64,000 nucleotides of DNA. Origin: Arthrobacter sp. ISL-48 (GTDB lineage Bacteria; Actinomycetota; Actinomycetes; Actinomycetales; Micrococcaceae). The notes beneath the pieces are model-generated. The model saw only the letters and a list, made by a program, of their open reading frames with translations. It ran no database searches and had not been told where the DNA came from. This document shows, in pieces, positions 49,698-58,581 of the stretch. Position 1 is the first letter of the stretch, and each line of letters begins with the position of its first letter. Both the position numbers and the translations under genes were made by a program. The stretch covers positions 62,001 through 126,000 of the forward strand of contig NZ_JAGGPL010000013.1 in the NCBI RefSeq assembly GCF_018613805.1. Direction: 5' to 3'.

Positions 49698-50632
49698 CGT
49701 TCTCCCTGTCCACCGTCCGGATCGGTGGAACGCCCACCCCCGTGCTGAGGCTCGCTGATGGCCGCCTGTTCAGGGTCGCGGACCTCGTCCCCGAGCTGAT
49801 GGCAACCAATCCGGCGTCCGGGCTGATGACCGTCTTCACCAACTGGGAGACCGCCGAGCCCCAGCTGGTCGCCGCCGTCGACGCCCTTCCAAACGGTGCC
49901 GTCGAGCCGGTCGCCGAGCCGGATGTGCTTGAGGACTGGTTAACGCCCCTGCAGTACCCGAATAAGGTCATCTGCGCCGGCGCCAACTACTACGACCACG
50001 TCCTGAACGACGGCGGTCACACGGGCTTCTCCAAAGATGACAACATTCCTGTCTTCTTCCTCAAACCGCCCAGCACCACCCTCGTCGGGCAGGGCCAGTC
50101 GGTCCACTACCCCACCCAGACAGAGAAGTTCGATTACGAGCTCGAGCTGGCGTTCGTCATCGGCCGGCGCGGCCGGAACATTCCGGTGGAACGGGCCCGT
50201 GAGCACATCGCCGGCTACACAATTGCGTTGGATCTCTCGGCCCGCGACTGGCAGCGCCATCCCAAGCACCTGGTGAAGTTCGACCTGTTCGGCGGCAAGG
50301 TCTTCGACGACAGCTGTCCGCTCGGGCCGGAAATTGTGCCGGCCCGCTTCGTCGACGACACCAGCCTGCAACTGGAGTTCTGGCTCAACGGCGAGCTCCG
50401 TCAGAACGCCAATACCTCCGACCTGATTTGGCCGGTGCCCGAGCTGGTCTCCCGGATCAGCGAGCACGTGACCCTCGAACCGGGCGACGTCGTCCTCACC
50501 GGCACCCCCGCAGGGGTCGGTCTCAGCACCGGCACCTGGATGCATGCCGGCGATCAGCTCAAAGGGAAGATCAGCGGCCTCGGATCAATCAGCGTACAGA
50601 TCATCCCTGCGGACACCGACCGGCAGAGCTGA
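49694..50632 (+). CDS. Fumarylacetoacetate hydrolase (FAH) family protein 2
   Basis: A 312-residue FAH-fold enzyme, closer to the acylpyruvate hydrolase/2-hydroxyhepta-diene-dioate group than the first copy. It has VICAGANYYDHV, the metal-site Glu-x-Glu in FDYELELAFVIG, Asp in IALDLSARDWQ, and LEPGDVVLTGTPAGVG. It is expected to break a C-C bond next to a 2-oxo group or hydrate a dienoate. The gene overlaps the kinase stop by 4 bases. Confidence 0.87.
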   Translation: MTFSLSTVRIGGTPTPVLRLADGRLFRVADLVPELMATNPASGLMTVFTNWETAEPQLVAAVDALPNGAVEPVAEPDVLEDWLTPLQYPNKVICAGANYYDHVLNDGGHTGFSKDDNIPVFFLKPPSTTLVGQGQSVHYPTQTEKFDYELELAFVIGRRGRNIPVERAREHIAGYTIALDLSARDWQRHPKHLVKFDLFGGKVFDDSCPLGPEIVPARFVDDTSLQLEFWLNGELRQNANTSDLIWPVPELVSRISEHVTLEPGDVVLTGTPAGVGLSTGTWMHAGDQLKGKISGLGSISVQIIPADTDRQS

Positions 50633-50699
50633 AGCTCCCCCGCCGGCCACACATGGCCGCCCGCGCACCCACTCACACCCCAGACATCAGGAGCACACC

Positions 50700-51638
50700 A
50701 TGAAGGTAGCCGTTCTGACCCAGACCGGAACAACGCCCGCCTACGCAGATTTTCCCGACCCCCAGCCCAGCAGCGGCCATGTCGTCGTCGACGTCACCGC
50801 TGCCGGTGTCCACCATCTCGACCTGGCCAAGGCATCCGGCGCCTTCGGCGATCCCGGCACAATGCCGTACGTGATCGGTGCAGACGGCGTCGGCCGGACT
50901 GCCGCAGGCCGCCGGGTCTTCTTCACCTCGCCGGTGGCGCCTCACGGCTCCTGGGCCGAGCGAACGCTGGTCGCAGAGCAGGACCTGCTCGACCTCGCCG
51001 ACGGCGTCGACGACGTCACCGCCGCCGCGCTGGGCAACACGGGGCTGGCCGCCTGGCTCGCCCTCACATGGCGCGCCAACCTCCAGCCCGGCCAAAATGT
51101 CCTGGTCCTCGGCGCGACCGGGGCGCTCGGATCCGTCGCTGTCCAGTTGGCCAAGGCCCTCGGTGCGGCCACGGTGGTTGCCGCCGACAGGAACCCTGAC
51201 AGGCTGGCCCGCTCCAGGGAGCATGGTGCCGACGCCACCGTGACGATCACACCGGACACCGACCTGGTGGGCGCATTCCGCGACGTCGTCGGCGAGCGCG
51301 GCTTCGACGTCATCATCGATCCGGTCTGGGGCGAGCCTGCCCTTGCTGCCATGCACGTCGCCGCCCGGGGCGCCCGTCACATCCAGATCGGACAGTCCGC
51401 CGGGGCCACCATCCAGCTGCCCGCCGGGATCATCCGCGCAGCACGCCTGGAGATCCTCGGGTTCGCGCACATCGACCCACCGGTCCAGGTCCGCCGCGAC
51501 GCATACCTGAAACTGACCGAGCTTGCATCCACCGGCGCTTTGACCATAGACACCATGACCGTCCCGCTCAGCGAGTGCCGGCGGGCTTGGGAGCTGCAGC
51601 AGCAGGGCGCCCCGAGCAAGCTTGTCTTAACCCCGTGA
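50700..51638 (+). CDS. Quinone-oxidoreductase-type medium-chain reductase
   Basis: A 312-residue zinc-free MDR protein. The N-terminal GroES-like half starts with MKVAVLTQTG, and the Rossmann half has NVLVLGATGALGSVAVQLAKALGA (about 133-156) for NADPH. It lacks zinc ligands, as normal for quinone or enone reductases. AGGAG lies 7 bases before the ATG. It comes 67 bases after FAH 2 and may reduce an unsaturated ketone of the pathway. Confidence 0.87.
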   Translation: MKVAVLTQTGTTPAYADFPDPQPSSGHVVVDVTAAGVHHLDLAKASGAFGDPGTMPYVIGADGVGRTAAGRRVFFTSPVAPHGSWAERTLVAEQDLLDLADGVDDVTAAALGNTGLAAWLALTWRANLQPGQNVLVLGATGALGSVAVQLAKALGAATVVAADRNPDRLARSREHGADATVTITPDTDLVGAFRDVVGERGFDVIIDPVWGEPALAAMHVAARGARHIQIGQSAGATIQLPAGIIRAARLEILGFAHIDPPVQVRRDAYLKLTELASTGALTIDTMTVPLSECRRAWELQQQGAPSKLVLTP

Positions 51639-51646
51639 GGGGCCAG

Positions 51647-51862
51647 ATGACCCGCAACGCCGTAGAGATCAGGATCAACAACCGGAATGAGCTCCAGGAC
51701 GAACTCGACCAAGCCCTCGAGGGAGCGGTGCGGGAGGCACTCAAGAACCCGGGGCGCGGAGTGCTGGTGACCAGGCATGACCACCGGACGTTTACCGTGG
51801 AGCTGTCCCTCGACGTTCCACACGGGACGATCTCCGAATTGGACCTCTGCCCGTCCGCATGA
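51647..51862 (+). CDS. Small conserved-looking protein of unknown function
   Basis: A 71-residue protein, 8 bases after the reductase stop and with GAGGGG just upstream, so it is probably the last gene of the FAH-enolase operon. Predicted helix (NRNELQDELDQALEGAVREALKN) then strands (RGVLVTRHDHRTFTVELSLDVPHG). I do not recognise a family. Confidence 0.6.
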   Translation: MTRNAVEIRINNRNELQDELDQALEGAVREALKNPGRGVLVTRHDHRTFTVELSLDVPHGTISELDLCPSA

Positions 51863-51958
51863 GGACGACCAACCAGGAGCGACGCATCGCGTGGGACTCA
51901 CAGCCAGCACAAGGGCAGCGGCCAGATGTCTCCGAGCCTGGGGGCAAATGATGCAAAG

Positions 51959-53543
51959 ATGAAAACCACGGAAGAACCCGATCATCACCCGCAGCTGGTC
52001 CCTCCGGCGTCGTGGCTGCACGGCATGGTCAGCCGACGGTCCATGCTCGCGAGTACGGGCCTGGCCGGGATTGGCGCACTGGGGGCCGGCACCTTCGCCG
52101 GCAGGGCCCTGCTCCCCGATCGGATGTCATCGACGACGGCGACGCCCCCAACGGCCACAGCATCGCCGTCGGCAGGTCAGCCGTCCGGGAGCGATGCACT
52201 ACCCGACCGGGTCTTCCTGAGCACCAAGCTCACCACTCCCCACGTGACCAGCTGGGGTGCGGGCCAGACAGCTCCCGGACTCGTCTTCGCAACCCCGCAG
52301 GGGCACGGCTCCTCGGCCGTCATCCTCGACAGCGCCAGCCGGCCGGTCTGGATGGAGCCGAGCGGCGCCGGGGCGATGGACCTGCGGGTGCAGACCTTCG
52401 AAGGCAAACCGGTCCTCACCTATTGGCAGGGGACCAGCGAGGGCGGCCACGGCGCCGGAAAGGGAATTATCCTGGACACGGCCTACCGGACCGTCGCGTC
52501 CATCAGTGCGGGGAATGGTCTCAGCATCGACCTGCATGAATTCAGGCTCACCGACGCAGGAACAGCGCTGCTACTCGCCTATCCGACAGTGCAGGCGGAC
52601 CTCAGTGCCGTCGGAGGTCCCGCCAAGGGGTACCTGCTCGACTGCCACGTGCAGGAAATCGACGTGCGCAGCGGTGCCGTCCTGCTTGACTGGGCAAGCG
52701 TCCGAGCACATCGGCCTAACGGAAACGTACGCCACTCCCGGCGGGAAGCTGTCGAAGGATGGGAGCAGCATGGACAACGCGTTTGATGCCTTCCATCTGA
52801 ATTCCGTCGACGACGACGGGGATGCGCTGCTGGTCTCCTCCAGGCACACCCATACCCTCTACCAGATCGGCCGCAAGTCAGGGGAAGTGCGCTGGCGGAT
52901 GGGCGGCAAAAAGAGCGACTTCGCCGTGGCGGATCAGGCGGTTTTCGCGTGGCAGCACGACGCCCGCCGACGCTCCGCCACGTTGATCAGCGTCTTCGAC
53001 AATCACTTCGCCGAGGAGACGTCCGGTACCTCCCGGGGACTCTTGCTCGCCGTCGACGAGGAGGCGAAGACTGTGACCCTCAAGCAGGAGTTTGCCAACG
53101 CCGGGCACGGCGGCAACGCCGAAGGAAACGTCCAGCTGCTCGCCAACGGCAACGTGATGGTCGGCTGGGGCGCGGACCCCTCCGCGACCGAATTCACGGC
53201 AGACGGGACTGCCGTCTTCGAGGCCGCGGGACTCGGCAACGGCTGCTACCGGGTCTACAGGTTCCCGTGGACGGCTCAGCCGGACACGCCACCCAGCATG
53301 GCGGTCAAGAACGGCGCCGGTCAGAGCATACAGGTGTTCGCCAGCTGGAACGGGGCCACCGAGGTCGCCTCCTGGCGGGTTCTGACAGGTCCGGACAGCA
53401 GCGCCCTCGCGGCCGCCGGAACGGTGCCCAGAAGTGGATTCGAAACCATGGTGGCCGTGGCCAGCGCTAAGTACGCTGCCGTCCAGGCCTTAGCCTCGGA
53501 CGGGTCAGTCCTAGGCACCTCCGCAGTGACCGCTGCGTCGTAG
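51959..53543 (+). pseudogene. Arylsulfotransferase-like Tat-exported protein with frameshift
   Basis: The N-terminal frame has a Tat signal (SRRSMLASTGLAGIGALGAG) and beta-propeller start up to VLLDWAS. The C-terminal frame continues with EHIGLTETY, MDNAFDAFHLNSVDDDGDALLVSSRHTHTLYQIGRKSGEVRWRMGG and EGNVQLLANGNVMVGWG, typical of the ASST family. The frame changes at about 52700-52703; removing one C from GTCCGAG restores it. A one-base insertion or sequencing error. Intact, it would be about 525 residues and move or bind an aryl sulfate outside the cytoplasm. Confidence 0.78.
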
Positions 53544-53545
53544 GG

Positions 53546-54061
53546 TCACGAATTGAGTGACCAGGAATGCGCCAGGTGCAGGGCGACCGGCAAAAGATCA
53601 GAATGACCGGCGATTAGTTGTTCTTGAAATGAGATTTCAGTCCACGAGAATTCCGCAACAATGTCCGGCTGGTCGGCTCTGCGCTCTATCTGAGTCCACC
53701 TGCCTGTCGGAAAGTCGTCTGCTTCCGCTACTCCCAGGAACCAGCTTCGAATCTGGATTTCGGGCTTGTACCGGCTCATGTCGTAAACGCTGTCCGCAAA
53801 ATGGAAGAGCGATATCCTTCGATTCAGTCCTGTCTCTTCCTGGAGTTCCCTAGAGGCTGCTTGGGGAGGAGTCTCTCCATCTTCAATGGTTCCCGCCGGC
53901 ACCTGCCGACCTGCTTCCGGAAAGTCCGGCTGTGTGAAGGTGATGTATTTATCAAGGTCGCCATTGAGTATGTAGATTGCGACCTTGCCCACGGCCGGCA
54001 ACGACGACGTGGCAGGAATGCTGAACGCCGTCATGGCCCCCTTCGCGTGCTGATCTGCCAT
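53546..54061 (-). CDS. Nudix hydrolase
   Basis: A 171-residue protein. The Nudix box is GTIEDGETPPQAASRELQEETGL (about 57-79), complete with REL-EE. The N-terminus gives a YIL strand and the substrate part follows. It hydrolyses a nucleoside diphosphate linked to something unknown. The ATG lies 2 bases after the stop of the upstream Nudix gene, so they are coupled. It is convergent with the arylsulfotransferase pseudogene. Confidence 0.87.
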   Translation of the reverse strand: MADQHAKGAMTAFSIPATSSLPAVGKVAIYILNGDLDKYITFTQPDFPEAGRQVPAGTIEDGETPPQAASRELQEETGLNRRISLFHFADSVYDMSRYKPEIQIRSWFLGVAEADDFPTGRWTQIERRADQPDIVAEFSWTEISFQEQLIAGHSDLLPVALHLAHSWSLNS

Positions 54062-54063
54062 TG

Positions 54064-54588
54064 CTAATTTCCGCCGTTCCTGATGCCATTTACCGCCGCC
54101 GCCTCCGGATGACTCTCACAGGCAGTCCTGGAAGCAATGGCGGCATCCAGGGGGCTCGTGTTGTCTTCTACCGGGGTTGTTGGCGTCCACCAGAGGAAGG
54201 CGGTGGCCTCCTCGTTCTCCGTCAGTTCGGGGAGCGACCCAAGCCGAGTGGAATACACCGCAGCATATTCAAGACGGTCGGGACGCCTTAGGGAGAACAA
54301 CGTCCGGGCTTCGAAGTTGAGGTCCTGGGCAAAAATGCCGGTCTCTTCAGCTAGTTCACGGAAGGCGGCTTGCCGGGGCGTCTCGTCACTCTCGATCATT
54401 CCCCCCGGCAGTTCCCACTGCTCCCGCCACCTGTTGAATATCATCAGTACCTTTCCGGCATGCGTGACGACTACCAGGGAGAGGGGAAGGTCCGCGGCGG
54501 GGTCCCGGTGATCCAACTCGTCTTCGGTGATGCGCTCGATCGCCAATAGCTCGTTTCCGGATCCGTCTGTCACAGGTACACAATTCAT
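54064..54588 (-). CDS. Nudix hydrolase
   Basis: A 174-residue protein with Nudix box GGMIESDETPRQAAFRELAEETGI (about 62-85) preceded by WELPGG. A C-terminal tail of about 35 residues is polar. GAGGAAC precedes the ATG. It forms a two-gene unit with the next Nudix gene. The substrate cannot be predicted. Confidence 0.87.
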   Translation of the reverse strand: MNCVPVTDGSGNELLAIERITEDELDHRDPAADLPLSLVVVTHAGKVLMIFNRWREQWELPGGMIESDETPRQAAFRELAEETGIFAQDLNFEARTLFSLRRPDRLEYAAVYSTRLGSLPELTENEEATAFLWWTPTTPVEDNTSPLDAAIASRTACESHPEAAAVNGIRNGGN

Positions 54589-54702
54589 GTGGGTTCCTCA
54601 GGTGTCGGTGGGTCAGGAGTTATACGAGACACGGCTGAGCGCAGGCCCGCTGTCCGGGTCAGCATATCTGGAGGATTCAGTCGTCTCTGGCCCGGTAAGC
54701 CC

Positions 54703-55026
54703 TTAGCGGGCGGACCGTCGGTTGCGCGCTTGGTCGACCAGCCCCAGAAAGGCGAGGACGGATCCGGCTTCAATCAACACGATCAGGCCGAGCAACAGCC
54801 ACTGGCTTTCGCGGATGAAGACGACGGCCCCGATGAGGACCAGCGTGCTTACAAGGACCAACGCGTAGATGGCGAATCCGAAAGCCACCCTGGCGCTGCG
54901 CACTCCCGTCCGGAAGCCGAAGCCCATCGGCTCGCCTCCTGGGTACCCTTCCACGCGGTCAGGGCCGGCAGGCTTGAGCTTGTCGAACTCATCCCAAGGG
55001 TCCCGGTCCTGATCCTGATTGGTCAT
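54703..55026 (-). CDS. Small two-helix membrane protein
   Basis: A 107-residue protein. About 45 charged N-terminal residues (MTNQDQDRDPWDEFDKL) are followed by two helices (VAFGFAIYALVLVSTLVLIGAVVF and WLLLGLIVLIEAGSVLAFLGLV) and a basic C-terminus. No family recognised; codon pattern and GGGAC upstream suggest it is real. Confidence 0.6.
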   Translation of the reverse strand: MTNQDQDRDPWDEFDKLKPAGPDRVEGYPGGEPMGFGFRTGVRSARVAFGFAIYALVLVSTLVLIGAVVFIRESQWLLLGLIVLIEAGSVLAFLGLVDQARNRRSAR

Positions 55027-55109
55027 AGTCCCATTATCCTGCGGATCCGGCCGCCTTACTTTGAGATTCGCTCACCATGAAGCCGCCGGTGTGGGCAAGC
55101 CCGGGCGGG

Positions 55110-55697
55110 TCAGTCCTGGCGGGCCCGGGTGACGAAATGTTCGACCCGGCGGTCGGGAATAAGCCAGATCAGCGCTACTACTGTGTAGGCCGCCAGGCCC
55201 AGCAGCGGCTGCACGATGCAGAGCCCGATGCCGGCGAGGTAAATCAGTGGAGACGATTTGCCCTTCCAGTCCCGGCCAACTGCCTGGGCGAGAGCGCCGT
55301 CCCGGCCCTGCTGGCGGATCAGCGTCTGTTCCAGGATGAAGTAGGCGATCGCCGCGCAGAGCAGGTTGATCCCGTACGTCAGCACCGGAACTTGAACGAA
55401 GCCGGACTCATCCATCCACCGGGTGCTGAAGGGGAACAGCGAAAGCCAAAACAACAGGTGCAGATTCGCCCAAAGGACTGCGCCGTTGACCCTGCTGGCC
55501 AGGTGGATCATGTGGTGGTGGTTATTCCAGTAGATTCCTACATACACGAAGCTGAGCAGGTAGCTCAGGAACGTTGGCAGGACGGCTGCCAGGCCATGCC
55601 AGCTCGGTTCATCCGGCACATGCAGTTCCAGCACCATGATGGTGATGATTATGGCCAGCACACCATCGCTGAACGCTTCCAGGCGATTCTTATTCAC
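55110..55697 (-). CDS. TMEM175-family potassium channel-like protein
   Basis: A 195-residue membrane protein with six helices. The first carries the FSDG signature followed by a filter-like run (EAFSDGVLAIIITIMVLEL), and helix 3 has YWNNHHHMIH. Bacterial TMEM175 proteins form tetrameric K+ channels. The start is GTG with GAAGGGAG upstream. Single gene. Confidence 0.85.
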   Translation of the reverse strand: MNKNRLEAFSDGVLAIIITIMVLELHVPDEPSWHGLAAVLPTFLSYLLSFVYVGIYWNNHHHMIHLASRVNGAVLWANLHLLFWLSLFPFSTRWMDESGFVQVPVLTYGINLLCAAIAYFILEQTLIRQQGRDGALAQAVGRDWKGKSSPLIYLAGIGLCIVQPLLGLAAYTVVALIWLIPDRRVEHFVTRARQD

Positions 55698-55839
55698 CAG
55701 GCTCCCTTCATCAGAGCCTCATCCTAATTCAGGGATCCTCTGCCAAGCGCCGACTGTCCGCCGCTGGGATCTGCAGCTCGCGGGCGCGCCTGCTGCCCTA
55801 AGTTAGGGATTGGAGGCGCTCTGGGCAAGGATAATCGCT

Positions 55840-56448
55840 ATGGACAAAATGAGTCTCGCGCGACCCTGGACACGGCTAGGCAGCGAAACAGCCCACAACG
55901 GCTTCGTGAGGGTGCGCCGCGACGTCTATCGCACGGCCGATGGATCCGTCAGCAGCTGGGACGTGCTGGAAGAGCGGAACAGCGTCGCAGTCGTCGCCTT
56001 TACTCACGATCTTAAAGGCGTTGTGGTGTTCGACCAGTTCCGCGTCGGCCCGCAGAAGGTGCTCATCGAGCTGCCCGGTGGCGGCGTCGAAGACGGAGAG
56101 GATGTTGAGGAAGGCGGCCGCCGGGAGCTCCTGGAAGAGACCGGCTATCAAGCTGCCGCTGTTTTCCATGCCGGCTCGGAGTGGGCGTCTGCGAACTCGT
56201 CCCGCCGCAAACACGTGATTATCGCGGCGGGCTGTGCCCGAATCGCCCCGCCGACATGGGACGACGGCGAGATGGGCCAGCCACATGAGATGCCCGCCCA
56301 TGAGTTCATCACGCACTTGCTCGGCGGTAACCTCACTGACGCCGGCCTAGCCATGCGAGGGCTGCATTTCATGGCGCGGACCGCAGACGTTCCACCATCC
56401 TTACTGGCCGTACGTGGGAAAGTCCGAGAGCTTTTGGCCGGTCCGTGA
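55840..56448 (+). CDS. Nudix hydrolase (ADP-ribose pyrophosphatase-like)
   Basis: A 202-residue protein with the Nudix box GGGVEDGEDVEEGGRRELLEETGY (about 80-103) preceded by IELPGG. The upstream sequence SWDVLEERNSVAVVAFTHDLKGVVVFDQFRVGP resembles ADP-ribose/sugar-nucleotide pyrophosphatases. The ATG at 55840 is preferred over 55810 for alignment reasons. It is the third Nudix gene within 3 kb, on the opposite strand. Confidence 0.84.
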   Translation: MDKMSLARPWTRLGSETAHNGFVRVRRDVYRTADGSVSSWDVLEERNSVAVVAFTHDLKGVVVFDQFRVGPQKVLIELPGGGVEDGEDVEEGGRRELLEETGYQAAAVFHAGSEWASANSSRRKHVIIAAGCARIAPPTWDDGEMGQPHEMPAHEFITHLLGGNLTDAGLAMRGLHFMARTADVPPSLLAVRGKVRELLAGP

Positions 56449-56752
56449 CCTTGGGCAGAATTTCAGACACAGCGGTTTTGAAAAACCCCTGCAAATTCCG
56501 ATCCACCACTGCCCAACTGCTGCTCTATAACCCGGCCCTCGCCGCGGACAAGCCGATCCCCGTGGGTACCAGGGTGAGGTTGATGCCTGGGGAGCAAAAA
56601 TCGACCGCGCCCCAGGCACCTACACCGCCGATGCCGACGGGATCCCACTCACTTTCAGCGACGGCGCCCGGCGACACCGAGCGTCAGGTCGAGTTCCGTT
56701 TCAGCGTGATGGACCTGAGATCAGCGAGCGCAGGTCCGAGCGCGCCTTCAGC
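56449..56752. other. 304-base interval without a supported gene
   Basis: Short open frames exist on both strands with Ala/Pro/Thr-rich translations. A 25-residue stretch in one plus frame (around 56597-56680) looks protein-like, so a decayed gene is possible, but I cannot name a family. Confidence 0.4.
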
Positions 56753-58309
56753 TTAGTGCCGTGCCCCGTTTCCTGCCGCTCGCCTGATGCGGGTCAGTCC
56801 CATGGCCACTGCGCCGCCAGACATGAGAACCAGAGCCACCGCCACGATCCACGTACGGTCGAAGCCCGTCTCGGCGAGCTGATCGGGTGTGGTTGTGGTA
56901 GTGGCTTGAGGCGCGGAAACAACTTCTGCGGCCCTCGTTGATGATGTCGGCACCGCAGCAGCCAGGCCGGTGGGAAGGGGGGCACTCGCGGTCGCCGACG
57001 GCGTAACCGTAACCTCCGTCGTCGCAGTCGCCGACGGCGTAACCGTCACCTCCGTCGTCGGGGTCGCCATCACCGTAACCTCCGTCGTCGCGGTCGCCGA
57101 CGGCGTAGCCGTGACCTCCGTCGTCGGGGTCGCCATCACCGTAACCTCCGTCGTCGCGGTCGCCGACGGCGTAGCCGTCACCTCTGTCGTCGCGGTCGCC
57201 GACGGCGTAGCCGTCACTTCAGGTTGGTTCCTGCAAGGCGCCGCTTCGTAACTCCAGTGGTGGATTTCTCCGGCACCGGTGATGTTGATGCTCTCCGAGA
57301 TGATTTGGCCACGGAGGGGATTGTTCCGGCCATAGACCAGTGCAGCGTCGGGGGCAAGCAGCATGCCGCTCATTTCCGTCGATCCGACCAGGCGGAGATC
57401 CTGCCAGCCCGGGAAGTTCCAGACAACCCAGGGGGCGAAATACCGGTCAGCGACGGTATCACCGTTGAAACGCAATCCTCCAACGTCAGCGGAGCCGTCG
57501 GGGATCACATTGATGACGAGTCGAGTAGCCGCACTGGGCTTGACTTCGTCGAACGTGACCGACGTGGCGGCGGACAACTCGGCAGCACCCACGTTCCAGA
57601 CGTTCGTTTTTCCTGCTTGAAGGGCGATATGGAGCTCGCCACTACCAGTGGTAGTCACCATCGCGGTCCCCTCCCCTTCCGCGAGAGCTGCATATTGAGC
57701 GGAGACGCTACGCAGGCGGTCGAAGTAGTCGGCCGGGAAGGCCTCGACGTACGTCCCGGGAGCTGCTGTGTAGTCCAGAATGCTGTTCTGGCCTGCGCCA
57801 AGCTGCGATTTTACGTACCGGTTGGCGTCATCCGATATGAGCCGGCCATCGGGCGTGACACCCAGACCGGTTGTGTCGGTGATCTTCCCGAATCCGGCAT
57901 TCAGGTCCAGCCGTTGACCAGTTGAGTAGTCCACGGTTCCTCCAACCAGGAGCTGGGTGGCAGGGCTTCCGACTGTTGGCAGCGCGCTACCGTCGGTGTT
58001 GTCCAAGAGGTTGTACAGGCCAAAACTCACGTTTCCACCTGCCGCCAGGCTTCCCTCAATTTCACCACCTGCTCCGGTTGATCCGAGGGCAGCATTGTCT
58101 TCCGCGACGACGGTGAAGTTGTGGGTCTCCGCCAAAGGATTGAGGCAGGCAGCCGAGCCTGATGCCGCGGACGCGGGAACGGGGGCGCCAATCGCAACCG
58201 CGACAAGAGTGGCGCTACCGGCGAGCAAAGCGGCACCACCGGCGATAACGCGGGCGAATCCTGACGGAGCGAGAGGCCTCCGGGCAGCGTGCATTCGAGA
58301 TGTAAGCAT
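56753..58309 (-). CDS. Surface protein with choice-of-anchor-A domain and LAETG sorting signal
   Basis: About 518 residues. A signal peptide (about 10-48, AGGAALLAGSATLVAVAIGAPVPASA) is followed by a choice-of-anchor-A domain (about 55-360). A low-complexity stalk of TTEVTATPSATA-like units follows (coded by about 56980-57220). The C-terminus has LAETG, a hydrophobic helix and a basic tail, so it should be linked to the wall by a class-E-like sortase. The start at 58309 is uncertain: the frame stays open to 58360. Confidence 0.8.
   Translation of the reverse strand: MLTSRMHAARRPLAPSGFARVIAGGAALLAGSATLVAVAIGAPVPASAASGSAACLNPLAETHNFTVVAEDNAALGSTGAGGEIEGSLAAGGNVSFGLYNLLDNTDGSALPTVGSPATQLLVGGTVDYSTGQRLDLNAGFGKITDTTGLGVTPDGRLISDDANRYVKSQLGAGQNSILDYTAAPGTYVEAFPADYFDRLRSVSAQYAALAEGEGTAMVTTTGSGELHIALQAGKTNVWNVGAAELSAATSVTFDEVKPSAATRLVINVIPDGSADVGGLRFNGDTVADRYFAPWVVWNFPGWQDLRLVGSTEMSGMLLAPDAALVYGRNNPLRGQIISESINITGAGEIHHWSYEAAPCRNQPEVTATPSATATTEVTATPSATATTEVTVMATPTTEVTATPSATATTEVTVMATPTTEVTVTPSATATTEVTVTPSATASAPLPTGLAAAVPTSSTRAAEVVSAPQATTTTTPDQLAETGFDRTWIVAVALVLMSGGAVAMGLTRIRRAAGNGARH
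56980..57220 (-). repeat. Degenerate in-frame tandem repeats in the surface-protein stalk
   Basis: About eight units of 24-36 bases coding for T-E-V-T-(V/A)-(T/M)-(P/A)-S-A-T-A-like stretches. Unit type alternates between two versions (one with VMATP), suggesting expansion by unequal recombination. Confidence 0.75.
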
Positions 58310-58581
58310 CAGTAGGGTGAACCTTCTTTTTCTGGACACGGCAATCCTCGGATGATGCATGACGCGTCTTTTTGCAGGGGCCCGCTGTCACGTGGTCGTG
58401 AGGTCGAGGCAGCCGCCACAGAGGAACTCCATGGCATCGGCAATGCTACTGGCGGCTAACTGGTGCGAGTGATAGTTTTGGGCTTTTTTGGGCGGAATCG
58501 CGTTTTTTTGATCGAATCTTGATCGCAAATTGCGCGTACATTGTGGCCGAAGCCGAATGCTGCAAAAAGTTAAGCGGCCAG

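Noticed and set aside
32452..53543. The catabolic island as an integrated mobile element
   Set aside because: No integrase, transposase, tRNA-flanked attachment repeats or clear base-composition change were seen, so horizontal transfer is possible but not supported by the sequence.
57000..57220. Possible CRISPR-like array because of regular repeats
   Set aside because: The repeats are in frame, have no unique spacers and code for the surface-protein stalk.
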